This document shows positions 46,001-53,518 of a DNA stretch of 64,000 bases, piece by piece. Made by a program: the position numbers and the translations under genes. The first letter of the stretch is position 1. Each line of letters begins with the position of its first letter. This DNA comes from Chryseosolibacter sp964551035 (lineage in GTDB: Bacteria; Bacteroidota; Bacteroidia; Cytophagales; Cyclobacteriaceae): NCBI GenBank assembly GCA_964551035.1, contig CAZKBK010000015.1:43884-107883 (forward strand). The letters run 5' to 3'. A model generated the notes under the pieces. The model was not told the origin of the DNA. It ran no database searches and was given only the letters and a program-made list of their open reading frames with translations.

Positions 46001-49000
46001 ACGCAATGGCTGGGCGCTGGCGGCGTCGACCCTGGCGTGATCGGCGACCTCCTTGCCGATTATATCGACGCGGGCGGCAAAGTCATATCGAACCAGTTTG
46101 CCTACTCGTATGATGCGTGGCGGATGGAGGGCCGGTTTATTGATGAACAATACGGACCTTTTACACCTTCCACAAGTGATGCGGTTGTCGACGTTGAGTT
46201 GGGAACCGTCCACGCGCCGGGGCATCCCGTGTTCGAGGGTGTGTCAACCTTGCTCTACAGTGGGTTTGTACAGAACGTCGGACTGGCGCCTGCGGCGACG
46301 GCAATTGCAAGTTGGAGCAACGGCGAACTTTTCATCGCCGCGAACGCCAACGTGGTGGCGCTAAACATGCTTCCAAGCCTGGGGAATGGCGGCTCGTTGC
46401 AATGGACGGGAGACCTTCCGCTGATCTTTCAAAATGCGGTTCACTACCTTTCCGGCCCCGGCTTCGTCAGCGTTGCCCCGGCGGAGGGAACCATCGCGGC
46501 TGGGGGCACCCTGTCACTCGACGTGACCTTCGATGCCACAGGCCTCGACTCGGCGATGTATGAATCCAGCATTCGGATTGCAACCAACGTGCCGACGCAG
46601 CCGGAAGTCCTGGTTCCCGCGACGTTGCATGTGTTGGGTCCCGAGTTTACCGTAAATCCTACGGCGCTGGCGGAAGCCCTGGAGAAAGACCAGACCTCGA
46701 CGCGCACCATCGTCCTCAACAACAACGGCCCCGATGATCAAACCTTCTCCGTGAATGTGGAAGGCGTGGGCATCGGCGTATCCGCGATGACCATGAGCAC
46801 CGCACAACCCTTTGCCATGGCTACGCTCATGGCTGGAGACGGGCTTGGTACGCGTCCCACGGTAAACCGCAACGCCGCGGCTAACCTGGCGGGGACAGCC
46901 GCAATGACCGACGGGCGAGGTGCGATTGGTGAAGCGATGGCCTTCTCGAGGTTTGCAACTTCCCCGCCTGTGGCCCAGGCATCGACGGACCAGTATGCCA
47001 CAGACTTTGACAACTTCACGGCGGGCGACGTTGATGGACAGGAAGGGTGGATTGGCCTGTTCGGAAACTGGACCATCCAACAAGAAAACGCGTACAGTGC
47101 GCCACAACATTTCCGCGGGCTCTCCGACGGCCTCGGTCAGTCCCTCGCATTTTCACCCGTAGTCCCGATTGGTGGAAACGAAAAATCCACCACCTCCATG
47201 AAACTCAATGTTGCGGGATCGGGTGTGACCTGGCAAATCATCCCGCAATCGCCGAGCGCCGAACTGGTCGCAACAAGGATTCAATTCGACCCGGCGGGAG
47301 GGATGAGTGCGCTCATTCCGGATGGCGCCGGCGGTGCAATCTTTGACCCCATTGGAACAACGCCCTCGGGTTATTTTGACCTTACGATCGAAGCCGACCG
47401 CGACTCCGCATACTTCGAAGTCTTTATTAACGGGAATGCGGTCTACACGGGTCAGGGCTTTGCCGGAGACATTGAGCAGGTGGTTGTGTTGTCGCTGATG
47501 GAGGTCGCCGGGCCGACCCTTGACATGGATGACTTCCGCATCATCGACGGCGAGAAGGAAGGCGTGTCTTTTGTGAACGTTAGCCCTTCCACGGGGACCA
47601 TCTCCGCAGGTACGTCCGTGGCCCTGAACGTCACATTCGACTCAAACGACCTGCCATTCGGTACCCACAATGCGAACATCGACATCAGCATTGGAGGCAC
47701 AACGCTTAGTGTACCCGCGTCGCTTCGCGTATTTGGCGATCCTCAGATCGAGGTTGATCCCACCGTCCTGAATGTGACGGTGGATTACCGTGCGGAAACC
47801 ACCGAGACCCTGACGATCACCAATACGGGCGGTAATCCCCTTGAATTCAGTATGACGGTGGTCGGTGCCGATACCGAGGAAGCGGCCGTTGGGCAGCATC
47901 AAGAACGGGTCATTGATGATCAAACGCGGGAAAAGATCGCTGAGGACCAACGCGAGTCGAGACCGATTGAGCAACAGCCGACAGCGGTACAATTGCTGAC
48001 CGGTGTCTCGTTGTTCACCGAAGCCTTTGAAGGCGGTGTATTTCCGCCCTCGGGGTGGTCGGTGGTCGACAATGCAGGCACGGGACTGGTTTGGGATTTT
48101 GCCGCCAGTCACGATGAAGATAATTACGCGGGTACCGGTGAAGTTGCGACCGTCAGCAGCGACGCCGCCGGCACCGTGGAATTTGATACCGAACTAATAA
48201 CGCCCGAGATTCCGACGGCGGGATTCAAGAACATTGCGATCCAGTACAACGCCAACTACCAGAACTTTATCAACCTCGATTTCCTTGACCTGGACATCCA
48301 GGTCGACGGAGGTCCGTGGACGAACGTGCTCCGCTGGAACGAAGACCACGGAACGCTCTTCGGCACCGGTGAATTGGTGACGGTCGAGCTTGGCAGTTTC
48401 ATCGGAGATGGTGCGGGTTTCAGGTTGAGGTGGCACTACTACGACCCCAACGACGGTGACTGGGATTGGTATGCGCAGATCGATGACCTTACCGTCTACG
48501 GCGATCCGCGCGCGTGGCTGTCGGTAAGTCCGGCGTCCGGAACAATTCCCGTGAACGGAAGCATGACGGTGCAGGCGCGATTCGACGCCGAGGACGTTGA
48601 AGCGGGAACGTACGGCGCCGGCATCTTCGTGGTGAGCAATGCCGGTGAAGATCCGTTCTCGTTTGTGTTTGCACAACTGAACGTGAGGGAGCCCGCCGCC
48701 ATATCTGTCGCACCGGAATCGCTCCACCAGGAGTTGTTGAAGGGCGAAATGGAAATGGCGACACAAACCCTGACGATCACGAACAACGGTGCCAGTACAC
48801 TCAAATTCGGGTTCGGCAACACGCCCGCGCCGGCATCCTTGCCGGTTGACTTATCCCCGACGGAACCGAGGACCGAGCGAAACGACGCAAACATAGCGCT
48901 TGATGGCACCCGTGCCCTCATTTCCGACGCGGTCGAAAGTTTTGGCGTACCTGTCCTCACAACGGGCTTTGAAGAATTTGCCATTGGAGACATCAACGGC

Positions 49001-50998
49001 CAGAACGGATGGGCCGGGCAGTTTGGAAACTGGCGCGTTGAAGCCGAGAATCCTTATGAAGGCCTGAACCACATTCGCAGCGTATCCGATGGGCTCGGTG
49101 GCACGTTGGCATTCTCGCCCACGCTGGCGGTGGGCACCGACCCGATATCCTCTGCAACCTTTGTTGTGGATCCGGAACCCACCGTCACCTGGCAACTCAT
49201 TCCGCAATCACCAACGGCGGGATTTGTGAATACGCGCATTCAATTCGGCGTTGATGGAGCGCTGAGCGTGCTCGTACAGGACAGCCTCGGCAACGGCGCC
49301 TTTGTTCCCGTACCCATGGCATTGCCGGAGGGGTACTTCGATGTCCGCGTTGATGTGGAAAGAGCGACTTCCCAATTCACCCTATACATCGACGGCGATC
49401 AGGTATTCACCGGGCAGGGCTTTGCCGGTGACATCGAACAGATCGTCTTGTTCTCCAACATGGAGGTGTCTGGACCCATCTGGGACATTGACAACATCAT
49501 CGTGTATGACGGACAACCCGAAGCGCCATGGCTCACGCTCAGCCCGAGGTCCGGAGAAGTTCCTCCGGGCGGGACGATGGACATCACTGTGGCCTTCAAT
49601 TCCACGGATATCGAAGTGGGCACTTACTTCGATTCCCTGTACATCTCCAACAACGACCCGGCGAATCCCCTCGTCAGCATACCGGTGACGCTCGACGTCC
49701 TCTTTAACACGCCGCCGGTACTTGATCCGATCGATACCACTACCGTGATCGAACTCGGTGAGACGGAGGCTACGTTCACCGCTACCGACATTGACGACGA
49801 GCCCGTTGAAGTTGTCCTTGCCAATATGCCGGCGTTCATTTCCTCCGTGAGTTCGGGTGATGGCACGGCGACGTACCGTATCACCCCGGGCCTGGGCGAT
49901 GGTGGCGCGTATGACCTCCTCGTCACGGCTACCGATGCCCGCGGAAAACAGGATTCCGCCTTCTTCCACTTACGGGTTGTGCCTTACGGGGTGGAAAGCT
50001 TTGCGCTGATGAATGCTTCGACCGGTGAAACGATCACCACCTTCACGGACACGCTTGACATCGATCTCGGTACGCCGCACCTGCGGGAATTGACGGTGCG
50101 TGCGAACACCAATCCGCCGACGGTAGGCAGCGTGAAGTTTGTGCTGGACAACCGAAGGATCAACACCGACAACTCGAGCCCTTACGACCTGGCACGGCAT
50201 ACGTTGCGCAGAAGGGTATACGATGGCGATGACCATGTGCTCGAGGCAACGGCGTTCACCAAAGCAAAGGGCAGGGGCAACGCCGGTAAAGCGCTTACGG
50301 CTGTTGTCCGCCTGGTCAACAAGGCAACGATCACCGATTTTGATGTCATGGCTTTGAACGGATCATTCCTTGCCGATCTCCACGACGGAATGAACATCGA
50401 CCACACGCAGCCCAACTGGCACTGGATAAATATCAGGGCCAATACCGAGGGCGGTGTCGTGCGCAGCGTTGTGTTCAAACTCAATGGTCATTTGTTCCGG
50501 ATCGACAACTACGCGCCCTACCACCTGGGCGGTATTGGCACATTCATTGATTTGCCGCTGCCGGCAGTTCCCGGTGAGTATGAACTTACCGCCACCCCGT
50601 ATTCCGAGCCGGCGGGTCGCGGAATTGCGGGCCAGGCGCTGACCGTGGCGTTCACCATAGGTGAGGATAGGGGTACAGTTGCGGCGCGTTCGCCTGCGAC
50701 GTCCGACGACACCGAAGACGCCGAATCATTGAACCCGGAAGAGGCGCCCCTCTCGGTCTATCCTGTGCCCGCCAGGGATGTACTCCACGTCGAACTCCAT
50801 GAGACAAGAGAAGCGTTCGTCGTATTCAAACTGATTAACGCACAGGGCCTGGTTGTGCACTCAGACGAGGGCCAGGCTGGCAAATTCCAGCAATACCGCG
50901 TGGATATTCATGAACTTGGGCTGCGGAGGGGGATCTATTATATCCAGTTCCAGTACGCCGATGGCTATCAGCGAACGCGGAAGATCATGATTGAATGA
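43058..50998 (+). CDS. Giant T9SS-secreted subtilisin-like protease with Hydin-type repeats
   Basis: This 2,646-residue exported protein has a signal peptide (about 1-33), a propeptide-like region and a subtilisin (S8) domain, about 170-520. The catalytic residues are Asp216 (VAVTDGGAQVDHPDL), His270 (DDHGTHVSG) and Ser453 (QGTSMACPHVSG). A fibronectin type III domain (about 525-620) follows. Then come several ASPM-SPD-2-Hydin-like beta repeats, a Rossmann-like domain near 925-1130, and two related lectin-like domains (about 1314-1497 and 1966-2152). A MAM/cleaved-adhesin-like domain (1651-1816), a cadherin-like module (about 2218-2308) and two related 100-residue beta modules precede the closing T9SS type A sorting domain (YPVPARDVLHVEL, RGIYYIQFQY, KIMIE). 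It should be placed on or released from the cell surface. Likely a nutrient-acquiring or adhesive protease; the target is unknown. Confidence 0.93.
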   Translation: MTWDLYARSQRFMLRAFALLSLVVAATGFAQAQEQVDAGILRIKVTEDLAQYLESTLMTTDANNIVHTGIQAIDANNLTYRVRSLKRVFRPAGEFEARHRRHGLHLWYELRMDDSAPVLEAVQAYGAIGQVEIAEPSYKKRIIGSENPAFGPVYVPERKAQPDGPLAGPANDPMLGDQWHYENTGQADGTPGSDISLFQAWSLETGSPDVVVAVTDGGAQVDHPDLEAHMWINEDEIPDNDIDDDNNGYVDDINGYGFGDNTGGIAPDDHGTHVSGTVAAVTNNGIGVAGVAGGTGAGDGARIMSLAAFGATGTGGFAETYVYGADNGAVISQNSWGYTLPGVFEQVVLDGIDYFIAEAGKDENGIQVGPMNGGIVIFAAGNSDSDDQWYPGFYDPTLAVGGLTNQDKKAWYSNFGAWVDISAPGGETFVANDPHGVLSTVAGDQYAFFQGTSMACPHVSGAAALIISKFGGSGFTPEMLRGRLTQLVDDVDAADPAFAGLLGTGRLNAFKALQADDGNAPEAITDLAASGVGITHVTLTWTSPVDSANGSASVYDLRYATSPITEANFSTATPVDVPAPSPAGTTESFTVSGLQGGVTYYFAIKSADFFGNFSSLSNVVEQATNFPPVVSVDPPALEANLETAETTSLTLNISNDGLGELTFAFDSLEASIFATPAPASGSVPAGSTLGVSVLIDANNLLAGTYHQNLLLSNNDPEAPYLTIPVTLNVTNNDAPIASVTPTSLSYGPVFVTDSVTQFATIHNAGSDTLTILSVSSTNSDYSASASGIMVAPFEDFAMAVTFSPAALGSSTGTLSISTDDPAHAVLEVTLDGEGVPAPELQVSPASLSSSLNTGRSEVQQLTLSNTGGSDLQFSIEVDASTTSVATTMTIELPVATAPQHGAAQKGTAIVDHGPQVEVRSVGTSSAVAQVLIVSPDVNVTDLEVILDAFEDINADIYPQLSLPSISLSDLLPYDVVLTTNNTQWLGAGGVDPGVIGDLLADYIDAGGKVISNQFAYSYDAWRMEGRFIDEQYGPFTPSTSDAVVDVELGTVHAPGHPVFEGVSTLLYSGFVQNVGLAPAATAIASWSNGELFIAANANVVALNMLPSLGNGGSLQWTGDLPLIFQNAVHYLSGPGFVSVAPAEGTIAAGGTLSLDVTFDATGLDSAMYESSIRIATNVPTQPEVLVPATLHVLGPEFTVNPTALAEALEKDQTSTRTIVLNNNGPDDQTFSVNVEGVGIGVSAMTMSTAQPFAMATLMAGDGLGTRPTVNRNAAANLAGTAAMTDGRGAIGEAMAFSRFATSPPVAQASTDQYATDFDNFTAGDVDGQEGWIGLFGNWTIQQENAYSAPQHFRGLSDGLGQSLAFSPVVPIGGNEKSTTSMKLNVAGSGVTWQIIPQSPSAELVATRIQFDPAGGMSALIPDGAGGAIFDPIGTTPSGYFDLTIEADRDSAYFEVFINGNAVYTGQGFAGDIEQVVVLSLMEVAGPTLDMDDFRIIDGEKEGVSFVNVSPSTGTISAGTSVALNVTFDSNDLPFGTHNANIDISIGGTTLSVPASLRVFGDPQIEVDPTVLNVTVDYRAETTETLTITNTGGNPLEFSMTVVGADTEEAAVGQHQERVIDDQTREKIAEDQRESRPIEQQPTAVQLLTGVSLFTEAFEGGVFPPSGWSVVDNAGTGLVWDFAASHDEDNYAGTGEVATVSSDAAGTVEFDTELITPEIPTAGFKNIAIQYNANYQNFINLDFLDLDIQVDGGPWTNVLRWNEDHGTLFGTGELVTVELGSFIGDGAGFRLRWHYYDPNDGDWDWYAQIDDLTVYGDPRAWLSVSPASGTIPVNGSMTVQARFDAEDVEAGTYGAGIFVVSNAGEDPFSFVFAQLNVREPAAISVAPESLHQELLKGEMEMATQTLTITNNGASTLKFGFGNTPAPASLPVDLSPTEPRTERNDANIALDGTRALISDAVESFGVPVLTTGFEEFAIGDINGQNGWAGQFGNWRVEAENPYEGLNHIRSVSDGLGGTLAFSPTLAVGTDPISSATFVVDPEPTVTWQLIPQSPTAGFVNTRIQFGVDGALSVLVQDSLGNGAFVPVPMALPEGYFDVRVDVERATSQFTLYIDGDQVFTGQGFAGDIEQIVLFSNMEVSGPIWDIDNIIVYDGQPEAPWLTLSPRSGEVPPGGTMDITVAFNSTDIEVGTYFDSLYISNNDPANPLVSIPVTLDVLFNTPPVLDPIDTTTVIELGETEATFTATDIDDEPVEVVLANMPAFISSVSSGDGTATYRITPGLGDGGAYDLLVTATDARGKQDSAFFHLRVVPYGVESFALMNASTGETITTFTDTLDIDLGTPHLRELTVRANTNPPTVGSVKFVLDNRRINTDNSSPYDLARHTLRRRVYDGDDHVLEATAFTKAKGRGNAGKALTAVVRLVNKATITDFDVMALNGSFLADLHDGMNIDHTQPNWHWINIRANTEGGVVRSVVFKLNGHLFRIDNYAPYHLGGIGTFIDLPLPAVPGEYELTATPYSEPAGRGIAGQALTVAFTIGEDRGTVAARSPATSDDTEDAESLNPEEAPLSVYPVPARDVLHVELHETREAFVVFKLINAQGLVVHSDEGQAGKFQQYRVDIHELGLRRGIYYIQFQYADGYQRTRKIMIE

Positions 50999-51020
50999 CC
51001 TGAGAAATGCTTAGACGAAC

Positions 51021-51053
51021 AAGGGCGGAGGAATCTCTTCGCCCTTTTCTTTT
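51021..51053 (+). terminator. Rho-independent terminator after the giant protease gene
   Basis: AAGGGCG (51021-51027) pairs with CGCCCTT (51040-51046). The stem is followed by TTTTCTTTT, 22 bases after the stop codon. Confidence 0.75.
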
Positions 51054-51122
51054 CCTGCCCGCGGAAAATTGTACCGACACGGGTTGCCATGTGCAATGGC
51101 AAGGCAGCCTGGCAAAGGAGGC

Positions 51123-51590
51123 TTAAAGGATTGTCGGACGCTGGCCGGGAACCATGCGAACCGCTGCATTCATCGCATCCCCGGCCGAGGAGAACCACGT
51201 GGTTTTGTCCGGTGCGCCCCAATCGTCACTGAGCCTGCTTTCCAGCGCGAGCAGCGTGCTCACGTCTCGGGGGATGACAAAAGCGATGGGCACCGTTCCT
51301 CCGCGCTGCTGATCGGCATAAAATCCCGCGAACTCATCCAGCAGCGCTTCTTCCGTGGTTGAGAATTCCCGTGCGTCGACGATTACCGCGTAGACCTTGT
51401 TCTGCATTCCAAAATTGGCGGAAAAGATCTCGCAGGCCTTGAGGTATTGCCGGAGGTCGGGCGACGCAGGCTCCGCCTTCAACCGGTAAAGAACTATCGG
51501 GCCGGGGAGGGTCTCGATGCTTCCTGTAAGAAAATCAATGTGCGTGGGGCTATCCATCAGCGCGTTCCTTTCGTTATCAAATTGTCCCAT
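51123..51590 (-). CDS. Small cytosolic protein, SpoIIAA/STAS-like, unknown
   Basis: This 155-residue protein begins MGQFDNERNALMDSPTHID. It shows an alternating alpha/beta pattern (PIVLYRLKAEP, KVYAVIVDAREFSTTEEALL, IAFVIPRDVSTLLALE, DAMNAAVRMV), as in SpoIIAA/STAS-like domains of about 120 residues in Bacteroidota. These often measure or relay signals, but no phospho-acceptor can be named with confidence. An array of four phased GTGTAC repeats lies 62-112 bases upstream of the ATG, and a TAATCTTG near-match to the -7 element sits between them. It may be regulated by a factor binding that array. Confidence 0.7.
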   Translation of the reverse strand: MGQFDNERNALMDSPTHIDFLTGSIETLPGPIVLYRLKAEPASPDLRQYLKACEIFSANFGMQNKVYAVIVDAREFSTTEEALLDEFAGFYADQQRGGTVPIAFVIPRDVSTLLALESRLSDDWGAPDKTTWFSSAGDAMNAAVRMVPGQRPTIL

Positions 51591-51651
51591 AGGGGTCGGC
51601 TCGTTTCGGCCGCAAGATTACGCCAAAAATCCGACCTACAGCGATGTCGAT

Positions 51652-51702
51652 GTGTACGCAGGGTGTACAATCCTCTTTAAGGAAGGTGTACAAAAGGTGT
51701 AC
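51652..51702. promoter_or_regulatory. Four phased GTGTAC repeats, probable binding-site array
   Basis: GTGTAC occurs at 51652-51657, 51663-51668, 51686-51691 and 51697-51702, starts 11, 23 and 11 bases apart, so all lie on about the same face of the helix. Three copies extend to GGTGTACA. The array sits in a 554-base gap between the minus-strand gene ending upstream at 51590 and the kinase gene at 52145. The rest of the gap shows no gene. It could control either neighbour; the distance favours the 51123-51590 gene. Confidence 0.55.
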
Positions 51703-52144
51703 AGCTACCACCATCACGGCCATTCCCCATCCTGTGCACCGGCATTCGTGGTCCCGCATCGTCGTCGGGCAACCTTATTTTGTTCACGTCGCATACACTG
51801 AAACCTTACAACATGAGGACTTCGCCGTCGTTCTGTCAACAACGAAGAACAATCGGGCACAAATAACAGCCCGTTCATGCAATCCTATTGTAAAATGAAA
51901 CAGGTTGGAAACAATGTTTGGTCTGATTGGCAAATGGAAGAAGAAAGAACCGGAAAGAATACGAATCGAATCATGTCGCTTACGATCCGCATCGTCCCTT
52001 GCAAGACCTCACCTGAGCGAAGCCGAAAACAGGGAGCCAAACGTGCGGCCTGAAACACATAATGAAGGAGTGTTCACTTTCCATTGACCCGCCTGATGGT
52101 TACGGATTGAGATCTGCGCGATTGATAGGCAAAACTTAAAATCC

Positions 52145-52939
52145 ATGGAATTTACAGAACGTCATACGGAGCAACGCGACCTCAAACGGAAAAATGCTGA
52201 GCTGTCGCGCCTCGTGAATGAACTGCGAGGGAAGGTGAACCAACTTTATCAACTCCGCGAAGAAAAAAACTACCTGATTACGGCCGTCGCCCACGACCTT
52301 CGCGCGCCCCTGCACCAGATGATGGGGCTGGCACAGATCCTCCTCAGGGATCAGCGGCACCTCCCGGAACTCCATGAGGCGTGTGCCAGCAAAATACACG
52401 AAAGTGCCAGCCAACTCAGCGCGCTCGTTGCCAAGATCCTCGATCCGCACGCCATTGAGCACAATGTCCCGAACGTCAACCTTTGCGGCACATGGTCGGG
52501 AAACATTCTCAACGACGTCGTCGAAATGTTTCGCCCGGAGGCCGACGCAAAGAACATTACGCTCATTGCAGACGTGGATGATCCGGCGCCGGCACTGATC
52601 GATCACCAGTACTTCAAACTCGTCGTGGAGAACCTGCTGTCGAATGCAGTTAAGTTTACGCCTCCGGCCGGAAAGATTGAAGCACGTGTTTACGCCCGGC
52701 ACGGCAAAGTGTTTACCGAGATACAGGATTCAGGTCCGGGCTTTTCCCCCGATGAGCTACCTCGCCTGTTCAGAAAGTTTCAAAAGTTTCGCGCCCGCCC
52801 TACCGGCGATGAGCCCTCGTATGGTCTCGGCCTTTCCATTGTGAAGCGCTATGTCGATCTTATGCATGGCGAGATCAGTTGTGAAAGTGAGCCAGGGAAG
52901 GGGACCATGTTCCGCCTCGTGTTTGGTCAGGCTACCTGA
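52145..52939 (+). CDS. Orphan soluble histidine kinase
   Basis: This 264-residue kinase has no sensor domain. A coiled coil (residues 5-45, NAELSRLVNELRGKVNQLY) leads to HisKA with His50 in AVAHDLRAPLHQMMG. The HATPase domain (about 120-262) follows, with NLLSNAVKF, IQDSGPGFSPDELP and YGLGLSIVKRYVDL. With no membrane segment or PAS domain, it may take its signal from a partner through the coiled coil. The nearest regulator candidates are distant; no response regulator is adjacent. The upstream gap holds the GTGTAC array, but over 440 bases away. Confidence 0.9.
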   Translation: MEFTERHTEQRDLKRKNAELSRLVNELRGKVNQLYQLREEKNYLITAVAHDLRAPLHQMMGLAQILLRDQRHLPELHEACASKIHESASQLSALVAKILDPHAIEHNVPNVNLCGTWSGNILNDVVEMFRPEADAKNITLIADVDDPAPALIDHQYFKLVVENLLSNAVKFTPPAGKIEARVYARHGKVFTEIQDSGPGFSPDELPRLFRKFQKFRARPTGDEPSYGLGLSIVKRYVDLMHGEISCESEPGKGTMFRLVFGQAT

Positions 52940-53028
52940 TTACAGCCCACTTCAAACGCGCTGAAGAGATAGGAATTTCACCCCATAAACCTTAACTTTC
53001 GAGGCACTGCTAAACCCTGCAAAAGAAA

Positions 53029-53517
53029 ATGCTCCGCCGCTCACTCCTCGCATGCGTGTTATGCGTCACTCTGGTTTTACCTGTCCACGCGCAAACTCCG
53101 GAATTCTGTCTCAAACCCGTTAAGGTTATTGAGGCCACGCAAGAGCGCTGGGCTCCCGGCGTGGTACGAGACAACGCCGCCCAGGAAGGAGGAACCATCT
53201 ACCGTATTTCGGTACGCATCCGGAAAAAGGGCGACGTCACTTTTCAGGGCCTCATCTTAAACGAAGGTACCCTGGAAATCGAGGCCATCAACGACGGGCA
53301 GCGCAATGCCAGCGGACCGTTTTCAAAGGGCGAGGAGCTTCTTCTCGTTGCCCGATCCGAAAAAAAGGCAACGCCAACAACACCCCCTGACCCTTCTTTT
53401 ATAGAGAAAATGAAATCCCGAAACGCAGCGGCCCTCCTTCTTTTTACCTATCGCGGAAAGCAATTTATCCGCCCTGTGGGTACATTCGAAACGCGCGCTG
53501 CCACGCTAAACAAGTAG
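53029..53517 (+). CDS. Small exported protein upstream of a T9SS propeller, unknown
   Basis: This 162-residue protein has a signal peptide (MLRRSLLACVLCVTLVLPVHA) and a beta-rich mature part (IYRISVRIRKKGDVTFQGLIL, KGEELLLVARSEKK, ALLLFTYRGKQFIRPVGTF). It ends one base before the ATG of the 1,145-residue propeller, so the two are likely cotranscribed. A partner or inhibitor role for the propeller is inference. No family recognised. TAACTTTC near 52990 is a near-match to the -7 consensus. Confidence 0.75.
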   Translation: MLRRSLLACVLCVTLVLPVHAQTPEFCLKPVKVIEATQERWAPGVVRDNAAQEGGTIYRISVRIRKKGDVTFQGLILNEGTLEIEAINDGQRNASGPFSKGEELLLVARSEKKATPTTPPDPSFIEKMKSRNAAALLLFTYRGKQFIRPVGTFETRAATLNK

Positions 53518-53518
53518 T

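Noticed and set aside
51652..51702. The GTGTAC repeats as a replication origin or DnaA boxes
   Set aside because: The repeats do not match the DnaA box TTATNCACA, and no dnaA, dnaN or AT-rich unwinding region is nearby.
51905..52087. A 60-codon plus-strand frame before the orphan kinase
   Set aside because: It is Arg/Glu-rich without fold pattern or promoter, and lies in DNA that otherwise looks non-coding.
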